Source: an uncultured Prochlorococcus sp. (GTDB taxonomy: Bacteria > Cyanobacteriota > Cyanobacteriia > PCC-6307 > Cyanobiaceae). From it: a stretch of DNA of 56,579 nt. Both the position numbers and the translations under genes were made by a program. The DNA lies in assembly GCA_902525585.1 (NCBI GenBank), contig CABZHQ010000009.1, positions 1 to 56,579 on the forward strand. Reading direction: 5' to 3'. The notes beneath the pieces are model-generated. The model made no database searches, was not told where the DNA came from, and saw only the letters and a program-made list of their open reading frames with translations. Positions 26,791-36,808 of this stretch are shown in pieces (position 1 is the stretch's first letter; each line of letters begins with the position of its first letter).

Positions 26791-28581
26791 TTATTCTAAT
26801 TTATTTTTAATAATTAGACTATCTTCTAGGATTAGAAAATCTATTCCAGAATTAATAAAAACATTTATTGCAGATTTAGGAGATTCTACTACTGGAAAAC
26901 CATGTAGATTAAAACTTGTATTTAAAAGACATCCGACACCTGAATATAATTTAAATGATTTGATTAAATCATAAAATTTTGGATTAATATTTCTGAAAAG
27001 AATTTGTGGTCTAGCAGTTTTATCATAAGGATGTAAAGCTGCAGAAATATTAGTTTGTGCATATTCTTTTGATCCTACAGCGATTTGCATAAATTGATAT
27101 TCTTTAATACTATTTTTATTTATATTAAAAAACTTATAAGCATCAGTATCTAATACAACAGGTGCAAAAGGCATCCAAAAATCTCTTGATTTTATTGCTT
27201 TATTGATTTTATGAGTTTGATCTATAGAAGCAGCGGAACAAATTATTGATCTGTTGCCTAAGGATCTTGCACCAATTTCCATTTTACCAACAAATCTTGC
27301 TCCAATATTTCCATTAATTAGTAGCTTTGTAACATTTTTAAGAATCTCATCTTTTTCATTAATTATTGAAAATTTATCACTATTTAAGGAATCATGAATT
27401 TCTTCTCTTATAAATGAATTTTTATAGCGATTACCAATTAATAATCCATGATTGTCTAATTTTTTCTTGAGAGAATCTATGTAATTAAACTCTAGATCTT
27501 TATCTCTTAATAATGAATAGATCCAACTACCAAATATCAAGCTCTCATCATCAGAAGAAGGTACAAATGTAAATTTTTTAATTTTTTCATTCTCAGTTAT
27601 AAGTTTATTTAACTTTACATTCATAAAAACTCCGCCAGCAAAACCTACATTTTTTATACCAGTTGATTCTATATAGTCAGCTATCCAGGGTAAGATAGTT
27701 TTCTCTACCAATAGTTGTGCACCTAATGCAATAGCATCAAACCTAAAAGATTTTAATTCTTTTCTAAGAGAAGTTTTTAAAGAATTACCCCATTTACCTG
27801 TTATGGATTCCCAAAAAATATTACTCTTTTCATCTCGATTAATTTTTATGAATTTACTTCTTAATTTTTTATATACTTGTAAACCATACTTCTCTTTACA
27901 ATAAGGGGCTAGCCCCATCAGTTTATATTCGTGTTCCATTGGTTTCATATTTAACAATGCCGTTATTTGGGAATAAATTTCTCCTAAAGAATCCAAACTA
28001 TGAATTTTTTTTAGGTTAATTAAATTTCTTTTTGAAAAGATATTAATTGAACCAGATGAAGCATCTCCTGATCCATCTAGACTAAAAATTAAAATTGGTT
28101 CTTTTAGTGAAATTTTACTAAAAGCTAAAACGGAAAGGGAATGACAAAGATGATGATCTAGAAAGTAGACTTTTGTATTATCTAAATCAATTTTTCTTAA
28201 ATTTTTATAAGCTTGTTTTTTTCTTAGATATGAGGAAATAAAAATATAAAAGTTAGTAAAAAAATAGTTTTTGAAAATCTCTTTAGGCGTAAACCAAATT
28301 AAAAAATCAAATAAAGATCTAACTTTTGATTTTTTATAATTAGAAATTAAAGGGAGTGTTTTTGTACAAAAATATATATTTTTTATATTTATGTTAGCAA
28401 AATTTAGCGTTTTTTTTGCTACTTCTAGTGTTTTAAAAGGAAATCCTCCTTGATTTTTAACTATTGTATATCTTTCTTCATTAGCTCCAAAAAGTATTTC
28501 TCCTGTATCAGAATCAACTACTAACAAAGTTGCAGTATGTCCATCATGAATATGAAGATCGATTCTAGGGGATGAAGTCAA
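26791..28581 (-). CDS. NodU/CmcH-family O-carbamoyltransferase
   Basis: A 596-residue carbamoyltransferase. The N-terminal ASKHA-like domain begins with LHIHDGHTATLLVV and GANEERYT, has the metal-site cluster DHHLCHSLS at about 147-155, SLDGSGDASSG, EHEYKLMGLAPY and GGVFMNVKLN. The C-terminal YrdC-like part has GARFVGKMEIGARSLGNRSI, FAPVVL and NTSFNLHGFPVVESP. These enzymes use carbamoyl phosphate and ATP to carbamoylate a sugar hydroxyl. It probably decorates a surface glycan sugar. It faces the PIG-L gene across a 650-base spacer. The ATG at 28581 gives the usual short lead before the first strand. Confidence 0.9.
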   Translation of the reverse strand: MTSSPRIDLHIHDGHTATLLVVDSDTGEILFGANEERYTIVKNQGGFPFKTLEVAKKTLNFANINIKNIYFCTKTLPLISNYKKSKVRSLFDFLIWFTPKEIFKNYFFTNFYIFISSYLRKKQAYKNLRKIDLDNTKVYFLDHHLCHSLSVLAFSKISLKEPILIFSLDGSGDASSGSINIFSKRNLINLKKIHSLDSLGEIYSQITALLNMKPMEHEYKLMGLAPYCKEKYGLQVYKKLRSKFIKINRDEKSNIFWESITGKWGNSLKTSLRKELKSFRFDAIALGAQLLVEKTILPWIADYIESTGIKNVGFAGGVFMNVKLNKLITENEKIKKFTFVPSSDDESLIFGSWIYSLLRDKDLEFNYIDSLKKKLDNHGLLIGNRYKNSFIREEIHDSLNSDKFSIINEKDEILKNVTKLLINGNIGARFVGKMEIGARSLGNRSIICSAASIDQTHKINKAIKSRDFWMPFAPVVLDTDAYKFFNINKNSIKEYQFMQIAVGSKEYAQTNISAALHPYDKTARPQILFRNINPKFYDLIKSFKLYSGVGCLLNTSFNLHGFPVVESPKSAINVFINSGIDFLILEDSLIIKNKLE

Positions 28582-29233
28582 AATTATTTATTCTTTATCT
28601 ATTACTATATATCAAGATTAAATTACATTTATATTTTTAAAAGATTTTATTATTTTAAATTAATTCAAAATTTTATTTTATTAACGATTCCTTAAGCTAT
28701 CGGGTTATTAAATGTACTTATTGAGCATGAAAAGATATTAAATAATATTGATAAAGCTAAAAATTAAATATAAATTCCTATATTCATAATAATTCAAAAT
28801 CTTCTAGATATCATATAACCTAATTATTTTAAGATAATTGTAAAACCTTTTTTATAGATAATAATTTATTATCCAGAATGTAATGGATATAGGAAGACAA
28901 CTATATTCCTTTTTTTCGTTTTTTAAAATATGAAAAATTATTATTTAGAGAAAGATTCAAGAAATAAATTAATTTCATTTTTTTAGGGTTTCTTTTTACA
29001 CCAATTTAAATTACTTTTTTATATATATTTATTTTGAGTTAATAATCTTGAAGAGGGTAAATAGTTAATTTTAAAAGCGTTGGGAGAGCATCTTTAAGGT
29101 TTTATATTATTTATAACATTAACTATTCTCATCTTAATCTTTTATAAATTTCTCTACTAAAATAAATCATAAAGCTAAAATTCAGAAAATTAAATTTCTT
29201 AAATTAAGCCGTTTAAAGTAGAAAACCTGTAAA
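28582..29233. other. Long A+T-rich spacer, possibly with gene decay
   Basis: About 650 bases between divergent genes. A plus-strand piece near 28700-28765 could read AIGLLNVLIEHEKILNNIDKAKN before a stop, which is protein-like, but its upstream part is closed by stops. A gene remnant is possible. Nothing else is recognisable: no GC-rich hairpin, repeat or RNA gene. Confidence 0.35.
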
Positions 29234-29956
29234 ATGAAAAATAAAATTTTAATATTATGCCCACATCCTGATGATGAAATATTTGTTTTTCCATTAATTA
29301 AAAATTTTTCGAAGGAGGATGAAGTCTCTGTACTTTATTTTACTTCAACAAAGATAAGAAGAAAAGAAGCTGAAAAATCTTGCTTTTTAAATAAATGGAA
29401 TAGCATTTTTGCGAGAGATTTAGGATTTACTTTTAATGATGGATTGATTCACAAAAATTATGAAGAATTAAATTTACTAATTACTAGCTTTTTTGAAAAT
29501 TACAATATATTTATCTCTCCAATAATAGAAGGTGGTCATCAAGATCATGATTCAGTAGGGTATTGCATATTGAAAAATGCAATTAATAAAAAAATAAGGA
29601 ATTGTTATTTTTATACAACCTATAGTGCATTAGGTAATTTTGGTTTATATCTAGTTATGTCCGAATGCAAATATGCTAAATCAATTTTTCAAATAGATAA
29701 AAAATCGAAAATAAAAATACCACTTAAATCAATTTTTTTAATGGTTAATTTATATAAATCTCAACTTATTACTTGGTTACTCTTATTGATTCCCTTTTTA
29801 ATAAAGTATACCTTTGGTAATCAAATATATTTTTATAAAATAAAACCTAATTTGTTTGAAAGTAAAATAAACTTAATTGAATCTCTTAGTGGCAAGCCTC
29901 TTTATGAAATTCACAATAGATGCAAAAAAATAAAATGGATTAAGTCTGTTAGATAG
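29234..29956 (+). CDS. PIG-L family deacetylase
   Basis: A 240-residue protein with the PIG-L zinc motif CPHPDDE (residues 9-15) right after the first strand, and the second ligand motif GGHQDHDSVG about residues 97-106. The family removes acetyl groups from N-acetylglucosaminyl-type sugars (as in GlcNAc-PI or bacillithiol synthesis). A hydrophobic stretch at about 165-190 could touch the membrane. It lies 66 bases before the alkaline-phosphatase-like gene on the same strand. It probably deacetylates an amino sugar of the surface glycan or its lipid carrier. Confidence 0.85.
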   Translation: MKNKILILCPHPDDEIFVFPLIKNFSKEDEVSVLYFTSTKIRRKEAEKSCFLNKWNSIFARDLGFTFNDGLIHKNYEELNLLITSFFENYNIFISPIIEGGHQDHDSVGYCILKNAINKKIRNCYFYTTYSALGNFGLYLVMSECKYAKSIFQIDKKSKIKIPLKSIFLMVNLYKSQLITWLLLLIPFLIKYTFGNQIYFYKIKPNLFESKINLIESLSGKPLYEIHNRCKKIKWIKSVR

Positions 29957-30022
29957 TTAAATTATTAATCTTATTACCTCTTTTGTTTTTATAGTATAAT
30001 TAGAATAATATTTTTTTATTAA

Positions 30023-31288
30023 ATGCTTGTTATTGAGCTTAATGAATTTGATCCAGATTATTTGAAAAAATATGCCAAAAAACTAAAATTAAAAAATATA
30101 CTTTATTTTCTAAATTTTGAACATTCAGAGACCTACACTAAAGAAAAAAAAGAACATCATGGATTAGATCCATGGGTTCAATGGGTTAGTATTCATAATG
30201 GTATCCCATTCTCAAAACATAAAATTGCTAGATTAGGGCAAACAAAAGAACAGAAAGGTCAACAAATATGGAACCAAATTGCTAAAAATAAACCAATAAA
30301 ATGGGGTGTTTGGGGAGCAATGAATGCAAGACCTGGGAATAATAAAGGTAAATGTTTTTTCTTACCTGATCCTTGGTCTTATGATGAAATAGCTTATCCA
30401 AAATCTCTTAATCAATTACTTAGTCTTCCAAGATATATAGCATTAAATTATTTATCGCCAAAATTTCTACAAGTCCTAAAATTTTCACTAAAAAACTTTA
30501 AATTCACCATACAAAATATTGGGACTGGAATAACTAGAAAAATCATAACTAAGGGTATCCTAGCTTTTAGAATGACAGGTATAAATATTGATAGCTTAAC
30601 TACAATTTTTGATTATATAAATTGTTTATACTTTATAAAGTATAAGAAAAAATATAAAACAGATTTCTCTCTAATCTTTTTAAATCATATTGCTCATCTA
30701 CAACACAAATTTTGGTACAACAATTCAAATGTATCTAGTCAGATGAAGTTTGGATTAATAATATGTAATGATATTCTTGGCGAATTAAAAAATAATTCTG
30801 ATAAAGATGAACCAATAATTCTTCTAAATGGTTTAAAACAAAAAAATGTAGATCAAAAAGGTTTTTTTGTTTACAGACCAATAGATCCTATTGCATTATT
30901 TAAAGAATTTATTCCTATTAGATGTATTGTTAAGCAAAATATGACTAATGACGGAACATTAATTTTTAATAATAATGAAGATGCTAATAAAGGGGAATTT
31001 TTAATTAAGAGCATAATGCTTAAAAATAAGAATTGCAGTCTTTTTTATTTCGAGAGGATTTCTTCAAAAAAAATTTTTTATCAAATAGAAATATTTGAAA
31101 AAATAAGTTATGACGAAAAAATAGTTTTAAATGGGAAGCAATTTGAATTTTATAAATATATAGAATTATTAGGACAGCGAACTGGGGCTCACGTACCGTT
31201 TGGAGATATTTTTTATAAAAATATTAATTTCCCAAAATTTTTAGAAAATCATCAAGTTTATAATTATATTTACAAGAAATATAGTTAA
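30023..31288 (+). CDS. Alkaline-phosphatase-superfamily-like protein of unknown substrate
   Basis: A 421-residue protein starting with the strand LVIELNEFDPDYLKK, which resembles the first metal site of type I phosphodiesterase/nucleotide pyrophosphatases (Asp or Glu after a hydrophobic strand). Further support comes from WVSIHNGIPFSKH (the place of the catalytic Thr/Ser) and LIFLNHIAHLQHKFW at about 215-230. The latter is similar to the N-H-x-H-x-W part of phosphoglycerol-transferase- or NPP-like enzymes. The last part has GQRTGAHVPFGDIFY. I infer a hydrolase or transferase acting on a phosphodiester. It follows the PIG-L gene in the same direction. Such proteins recur in glycan clusters but are uncharacterised as far as I know. 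Confidence 0.6.
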   Translation: MLVIELNEFDPDYLKKYAKKLKLKNILYFLNFEHSETYTKEKKEHHGLDPWVQWVSIHNGIPFSKHKIARLGQTKEQKGQQIWNQIAKNKPIKWGVWGAMNARPGNNKGKCFFLPDPWSYDEIAYPKSLNQLLSLPRYIALNYLSPKFLQVLKFSLKNFKFTIQNIGTGITRKIITKGILAFRMTGINIDSLTTIFDYINCLYFIKYKKKYKTDFSLIFLNHIAHLQHKFWYNNSNVSSQMKFGLIICNDILGELKNNSDKDEPIILLNGLKQKNVDQKGFFVYRPIDPIALFKEFIPIRCIVKQNMTNDGTLIFNNNEDANKGEFLIKSIMLKNKNCSLFYFERISSKKIFYQIEIFEKISYDEKIVLNGKQFEFYKYIELLGQRTGAHVPFGDIFYKNINFPKFLENHQVYNYIYKKYS

Positions 31289-31302
31289 AATAAATAAACT
31301 CT

Positions 31303-32118
31303 TTAATTATTACTTTTGTAAATTATCTTCTGAAAAAGATAAAGTGAATATGGTTTTTCTAACAAATTAGAGATATTATTTGAGAATCCAAAAGGCCTAA
31401 AAGCATTGCCAATAAAAAAGAAAAAAGTTGATAAAATTTTGAAGGGAATCATTATATTTGAAAACGTTTCTTTTTTTAAATCAAGAAATTTTATGAACGG
31501 ATATTTTAGACTCCCACTTAAACCATAAAATCTAGAATAACAAGATATTAAAAGGCTTTTAGAGTTAATATAACTACCTTCATTTAATAATTCAATTAAG
31601 TCATTTTCAACAGTACATGGAACTAAAATTTTTCTTCTATTCATATCAGTAATTATGTTACTTTTATTATTTGATTTAATTTTTTTAAGGTCAGAAAAAT
31701 CTAAATAGTAACCTATTCTAATAATAAAAACCCCCTTTTTTATTAGTATATTTTCTAAAATATTTTTTATTTTTCTGTATTTTGTATGAGGGAATTTGTT
31801 GGCTTCATAAGTAGATAAGAAAATATAACTAACCTTACTTTTAAAAGTTTTAAAGATATGAAGAAGTTTAAAATGAAGATCTTTAAATTTTTTTTCTGAA
31901 TAATTCTCTCTTAAACAATTAATAATTTTAAATTCAATATGATTTTCTTGAATATTAAAATTTCTGAAAAGATATTTTTCAAAAATGTTTTTATTAGAAA
32001 TTAGCTTTAAAATTAATTTCCAATTAAGACAAACCACTTTATTTTTATTCTGACTTAAACCTCTATTTAAACTTTTAGCAATTTTACCTTCTTTACCTAA
32101 AATCACAAAATATTGCAT
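31303..32118 (-). CDS. Divergent Rossmann-fold (SDR-like) protein
   Basis: A 271-residue protein beginning MQYFVILGKEGKIAKSLNRG. This is a beta-strand followed by a glycine-rich turn of the type GxxGxIA, seen in atypical SDR and NAD-epimerase relatives. A YIFLSTYEANKF segment at about 98-108 occupies the place where SDRs have the active-site Ser, followed by KYRKIKNILENILIKKG at about 112-130, where Tyr-x3-Lys is partly kept (Y113, K117). IRIGYYLDF follows. The rest has diverged strongly and it may have lost or changed activity. It is convergent with the phosphatase-like gene (14 bases between stops) and downstream of the GMC oxidoreductase on the same strand. Confidence 0.55.
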   Translation of the reverse strand: MQYFVILGKEGKIAKSLNRGLSQNKNKVVCLNWKLILKLISNKNIFEKYLFRNFNIQENHIEFKIINCLRENYSEKKFKDLHFKLLHIFKTFKSKVSYIFLSTYEANKFPHTKYRKIKNILENILIKKGVFIIRIGYYLDFSDLKKIKSNNKSNIITDMNRRKILVPCTVENDLIELLNEGSYINSKSLLISCYSRFYGLSGSLKYPFIKFLDLKKETFSNIMIPFKILSTFFFFIGNAFRPFGFSNNISNLLEKPYSLYLFQKIIYKSNN

Positions 32119-32266
32119 AGAGAATAATTGCTATTATTGGGTATTTTTAAAACTTTCAAAATTATAAGACCATATTAAAAAAAAATCAAAAAGTCATAAA
32201 TTTTTAAATATTAAATTTTTTTAAAAAACTATTTTATAAATTTTTAAAAATAAAAAATTATCCATA

Positions 32267-33805
32267 TTAATTGCTTTTGTTTGATTTTTCTATATTCTCG
32301 ATTATTAAGGGCATGGAGGCGTCAATAATTGCCATAACAGTATAAGTATGAGGCAAACTGGATATATATGATAATCTTGCAGCATCGCAGGAATAAATAT
32401 TTTTTGCTTTATTAACTTCTCCAATAAAAGAAGTATTTATTGGATTTTTCTTTAATTTTTTTTCTGGCATTGTTGAACCATAATGAATATCCCCACCGTT
32501 TTTGGAATTTACAGTTAAGAATCTAATTAAAAGATAATTACGTTTAATGTATTGACTTAAATTTTTAAGTTTTTTAGATATGTAATATTTTGATGACCTA
32601 AAATTATTATTAGATATTTCTAATAAGAATTTTTCTAAAGTGTCATTTTCACTAGAAATTTTCTTTATTTTTAAACTTGTTTTTGTCTGTTGCGAATCAG
32701 TAAAAGTTGTTATGAAAGCAATTGAGGATAAAATATTTTCAAAAAGAGAGTAAATATTTCTAAGAAAACCATTGGGTAATATTTTGAGAATTTTTTTATG
32801 AATAAAAAATGAAGATAGTAAAGATCCAGAAATATTTATTCCCTTTGGAATTAATGACCAAGATAAATCTGCAAGATCTAAATTGTTTTTTTTAAATTTA
32901 GAGAGAAGACCTAAGTGTATTATAGGAGTGATTGCGGAAATGGAATGATTTAGTTCAAATATTTCCTCTTTTAAATCTAGAACACTAAAAGCTAATTGAG
33001 TTGAGTTAACTGGACCACAACATAAAAAAATTGATTTGCTTTTTAATTTTTTATTTTTACTGCCTTGAGAACATAAAATTTCATAATAATTTTGGTGTTT
33101 TTTAATCACTAAAGCTGTGGTTTCCGGAGAATATTTAATATTTTTTGAATCATCAATATATCGCCGAACAGTATGAGAAGATTTCCAAATTAGATGTTGA
33201 TCATATTCTTCTTTTTTAATTTTATGTTTTGATAATCCATTTTCTGAAACAAAAAAATTAGTGGGGCTAAAAATTCCTGAAAAATTTTTTGAATGTTCTT
33301 TTAAAAAGAACTTAGAGAAATAACTTTTTTCTAGGAAATCATTCCTGCTTAATATTTTGAGTCTTTTGGAAATATTAAGATATGATTTTTTTATCGATTC
33401 TACTGGTAATGTTGTGGCTTTTCTTAATTCTAAATCAGGCCATTTGAAAACTCCTCCGCCCCAAAAATTACTTAACCCCCCGGATACAGAAGAATGAACA
33501 TAAGAGAAGTTTTTACACTTTAAAAAAACATTAGATGTAATTCGGATGAAATTGTTCTTATTATGAATTTTTAAATAGGAAAAAATCTGTTTTGGAGTAA
33601 TTCTTGAAATTAATTTTTTTCTTTTTTCTACTTTTGTGTATTCTTTATAAATATTACTGCTATCAATAATTAAAGTTTTAAGATTTGTTTTTGATAAATG
33701 ATAGATTACAGGTTCTGAGCTAGTGCCTGTTCCAATAACTATACAATCATGAACGAGATCATTTATTTCTTCTTTCTTATCTTCTAAACTGGAACTTGAA
33801 TTCAT
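32267..33805 (-). CDS. GMC-type FAD-dependent oxidoreductase
   Basis: A 512-residue flavoprotein. The dinucleotide fold CIVIGTGTSSEPVIYHLSK is at about 21-39. SSVSGGLSNFWGGGVFKW at about 105-122 is the GMC-type substrate/FAD loop. FLCCGPVNSTQLAF follows near 260. Near the end, IHYGSTMP, IYSCDAARL and LPHTYTVMAIIDASMPLII match the C-terminal GMC region with its conserved His. It likely oxidises an alcohol on a sugar or lipid-linked intermediate. It shares its strand with the Rossmann protein, the GT2 and the membrane protein, suggesting an operon (34934 to 31303 direction). Confidence 0.8.
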   Translation of the reverse strand: MNSSSSLEDKKEEINDLVHDCIVIGTGTSSEPVIYHLSKTNLKTLIIDSSNIYKEYTKVEKRKKLISRITPKQIFSYLKIHNKNNFIRITSNVFLKCKNFSYVHSSVSGGLSNFWGGGVFKWPDLELRKATTLPVESIKKSYLNISKRLKILSRNDFLEKSYFSKFFLKEHSKNFSGIFSPTNFFVSENGLSKHKIKKEEYDQHLIWKSSHTVRRYIDDSKNIKYSPETTALVIKKHQNYYEILCSQGSKNKKLKSKSIFLCCGPVNSTQLAFSVLDLKEEIFELNHSISAITPIIHLGLLSKFKKNNLDLADLSWSLIPKGINISGSLLSSFFIHKKILKILPNGFLRNIYSLFENILSSIAFITTFTDSQQTKTSLKIKKISSENDTLEKFLLEISNNNFRSSKYYISKKLKNLSQYIKRNYLLIRFLTVNSKNGGDIHYGSTMPEKKLKKNPINTSFIGEVNKAKNIYSCDAARLSYISSLPHTYTVMAIIDASMPLIIENIEKSNKSN

Positions 33806-33892
33806 GCTTTATAAAATTTCAAAATTATTTTACCAAATTTTTGGTTTGCCATTTGTAAATAAAAATGATTGAAACTCTCAATAATCTAATAG

Positions 33893-34858
33893 CTAAATGG
33901 ACTTTAATTTTCGGAAAAGTGGCTTTTGGGTTACATCATAATAAAGAAAGTTTATAAGGAATTGTATAGAGATAACAATAAACAACAAAAATAAAACTTG
34001 AATTCCTAATGGGGTTTCTAGTCCTCTTGAAAAATTGTAGATATGATTTATTCCTCCTATTGTTAAGCCTGAGATAAAAAATAAAATAGATATTAATAAA
34101 CTAATTGATCCTGGATTGAAATCTAGAAGAAAATAATGATAAAAGATACGTTTAGAAAAAATAATAAAGTGCTTGAAAAAGAAATTTGATACTTCAACTA
34201 AAGGTTTTAAATTAGAATTCTCTTCTCCATATTTTGCATCCATATAAATTTCTTTGATGACAAATTCATTTAGTGAAGATCTAAAAAGGAGATCAGTTTC
34301 AAAAAAATATCTATTATCAATCTTATCAAGATTTATTAACTTAACTACATCTGCTTTAATTGCAATAAAGCCATTTGTTGGGTCGAATAATTCCCAATAC
34401 CCTGTAGAAAGCTTAGTTAAGAAACTAAGGAAAAAATTTCCAAAGAATCTTATTCTTGGCATTTTTAAAATTACACTTGTGTCTTTAAAACGATTACCTT
34501 TTGTGATTTGGGCTTTACCTTCCCTAATAGGCTGTATTAATTCAGGGATTGCTTCTGGAGGCATTTGGCCATCAGAGTCGATTTTTATAATAATATCCGC
34601 TTTCATATCTAAAGCTAATCTTAAACCTGTTTTAACAGCACCTCCAACCCCTTTATTTCTTTTGTGTTTGATAATTAATAAATTTGGATGGTCTATTCTT
34701 CTCTTAATCTCATCAGATGTACCAAATTGGCAATTATCATCAACGCAAATAACTTTATCAACATATTTAAGAGTCTCTCTAACCACTAAAGGCGCATGAG
34801 CAAATGAGTTATAACATGGTATTACAGCTACAATAACCAAATTTTTAATTAAACTCAA
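33893..34858 (-). CDS. Polyprenyl-phosphate glycosyltransferase (GT2, DPM1/GtrB-like)
   Basis: A 321-residue GT-A enzyme. AVIPCYNS is at about 11-18, VIKHKRNKGVGGAVKTG at about 58-73, IIKIDSDGQMPPE at about 91-102 (the DxD-type site) and FDPTNGFIAI at about 159. After the catalytic domain come two membrane segments (about 240-270 and 285-310). This is the layout of GtrB/DPM1-like enzymes that put a sugar on polyprenyl phosphate. With the GtrA-like flippase candidate at 36999 and the membrane protein at 34934, it gives a plausible route for adding a sugar outside the inner membrane. Confidence 0.85.
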   Translation of the reverse strand: MSLIKNLVIVAVIPCYNSFAHAPLVVRETLKYVDKVICVDDNCQFGTSDEIKRRIDHPNLLIIKHKRNKGVGGAVKTGLRLALDMKADIIIKIDSDGQMPPEAIPELIQPIREGKAQITKGNRFKDTSVILKMPRIRFFGNFFLSFLTKLSTGYWELFDPTNGFIAIKADVVKLINLDKIDNRYFFETDLLFRSSLNEFVIKEIYMDAKYGEENSNLKPLVEVSNFFFKHFIIFSKRIFYHYFLLDFNPGSISLLISILFFISGLTIGGINHIYNFSRGLETPLGIQVLFLLFIVISIQFLINFLYYDVTQKPLFRKLKSI

Positions 34859-34933
34859 TTTAAGTAGGTTAAGATATTTTTATCTAATATATAGATTTTG
34901 AATAAAATTTTAATAATTGTTTAATTGACAAAT

Positions 34934-36808
34934 TTAATTTACTAAATTTTTTTTATAGTAAGATTCACAAACGCATGGTGAAGGAACATTCCAGCATCTT
35001 TCCACATTTGGTGTAAGATTTATTTTTATAGTTGAATCAGCATCAGCAAGCATCGGTTTCCATTTCTTAGTTTTAATTTTTATTGTTTTGTAATCGATCT
35101 CTGGAAACTTGGTAGTAAAAGTATTTTTAAATAAATTTTTAATAATAACTTGATTACTGACAGATAATTTTAATGAAAAAATTAAAAATAAAGTAAAGGT
35201 TGAATAAATAGCAACCTTCTGAAATTTAAGTATTAGGTTATTTTTACTTAACAATGTACAGAATGAAAAGAAAGTTATGAAAAAAATCACTGGTGTTAAC
35301 CATGGAGTATAAGATGGAGCTGTTATTAGAAAAACTATATTTATAAAAGTAAAAGAAGAAATAATAAACGCATAATCATTTAAATTTATTCCATTTTTAA
35401 TTGAAATACTCCCTTTTTGTAAGTGTTTATTATTTATTAGCAAAGAAATTAAATTCGGGAAAATCCAATAAATAATAATTATAAAACCATTTCTGGAAGT
35501 TATGAAAATAGGGAACCAATCTAATATATTTTTTGAGGCTCCTGAAATGGGAATATTTCCTGAGTATCTGTGCCAATTAAGTGTCATATCTTTAAGTGCA
35601 TTAACTGTTGATATATCCATTGCATGATTTCCAATTGGACCTAAAAAAGTACTTGGAAAAAAAATATAACCTGACCATATAATATTTGTGATACAGGCAA
35701 TCAAGTAGCAAATTAATATTATTAAAAAAGAATTTTTAAATACTTTTAACCTTTTGATTGAATTAAAGCAAAAAATTACAAATTCATTTGCCTTAATATT
35801 ATTAAGTTTTTTAAATTTATTATTTCTGTGCATGTAAATGCAAAAAAATGAAAAATTCAAAAGTCCAATTGTTAAAGCAGAAATCTTTAAAAGAGGTGCG
35901 TAAATTGTTATTAAAAAAACAGATATATAATTATAATGACGAACTTTTAATAAACTGGATGAGAAAATAATGTAGAAGCTTATAGATCCAATTATGAAGA
36001 TGGGTATATTTGCACTGTAAGACGCAATTGTTGAAATAACACTACTCGAATTGAAAATAAAGCTAATAATAAAATATGAAGCTACAAATTTTTTGTAAGG
36101 AATATTTAATATTGAAAATTTATATTTGGTTTTTTCAAAAAATAAAAATTCCTCAATAAAAAACCAGATATAAAAACTTAAAAATATAATGTTTATTGAA
36201 GGAGATAGATATTGAGAATTGGAAAATAAATTATGGAAAGGAACTTGACCAAAAAAATTTAAGTTATATACTCCAAATGCAGGGAAGAAATTAGTTATAC
36301 CTTTTTCGATACCAAAAGTTGATAAATGCTGAACTAAAGGGTAGTGATAATATCCAGTATCAAATAATATAAATTCGGCTTTTTTTGGAGCAAGTAGAAA
36401 ATATATCAGAGAAGATATTATAAAAGAAATCGATAAATTGAAAAATTCACTTTTATATTTAAATTTTATATTTCCTAATTTTATTATTTTTAATTGTATT
36501 AAAGAATAAAAGATTCCTAAAATACTAAAGAAAATTGAAGCCAAATTAATACTGATTTCTGCAAATGATAATGAATGTATTATCAAGGCCTTTGAAAAAC
36601 TTAACGTTTTTACAAAAAAAGGAATTAAAAGTAAAAGATTTGAAAAAGAACAAAAAAGGATTAAAGATATTAAAGCTAAAACTGGAGAAATAGGAATTGG
36701 AAACTTATTTAATTCAACTTTATTAGAAATTATTTCTCTGAAAATTTTTTTTGAAAATCCACTTATGCCAATAGTGAAGAAAAAATAAAAAAAAATACTT
36801 AAAGTCAC
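34934..36808 (-). CDS. Large multi-pass membrane protein, possible lipid-linked-sugar glycosyltransferase
   Basis: A 624-residue protein with about 12 or more membrane segments through residue 570, followed by a short hydrophilic end containing ERCWNVPSPCVCESYYKK. A loop after the fourth segments has FDTGYYHYPLVQHLSTFGIEKGI, like the first external loop of GT-C enzymes that use polyprenyl-linked donors (GT39, GT83 and LIC_10190-like proteins), where Asp residues are catalytic. The final CW...PC pattern resembles LIC_10190-type membrane proteins. A GT-C role is inferred, not shown. It sits 75 bases before the polyprenyl-phosphate glycosyltransferase on the same strand, which is the natural partner for such an enzyme. 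Confidence 0.6.
   Translation of the reverse strand: MTLSIFFYFFFTIGISGFSKKIFREIISNKVELNKFPIPISPVLALISLILFCSFSNLLLLIPFFVKTLSFSKALIIHSLSFAEISINLASIFFSILGIFYSLIQLKIIKLGNIKFKYKSEFFNLSISFIISSLIYFLLAPKKAEFILFDTGYYHYPLVQHLSTFGIEKGITNFFPAFGVYNLNFFGQVPFHNLFSNSQYLSPSINIIFLSFYIWFFIEEFLFFEKTKYKFSILNIPYKKFVASYFIISFIFNSSSVISTIASYSANIPIFIIGSISFYIIFSSSLLKVRHYNYISVFLITIYAPLLKISALTIGLLNFSFFCIYMHRNNKFKKLNNIKANEFVIFCFNSIKRLKVFKNSFLIILICYLIACITNIIWSGYIFFPSTFLGPIGNHAMDISTVNALKDMTLNWHRYSGNIPISGASKNILDWFPIFITSRNGFIIIIYWIFPNLISLLINNKHLQKGSISIKNGINLNDYAFIISSFTFINIVFLITAPSYTPWLTPVIFFITFFSFCTLLSKNNLILKFQKVAIYSTFTLFLIFSLKLSVSNQVIIKNLFKNTFTTKFPEIDYKTIKIKTKKWKPMLADADSTIKINLTPNVERCWNVPSPCVCESYYKKNLVN

Noticed and set aside
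34254..34799. 181-codon plus-strand frame inside the GT2 gene
   Set aside because: It is the complement of a well-supported glycosyltransferase with its DxD-type site and membrane segments; the opposite frame has no motif.
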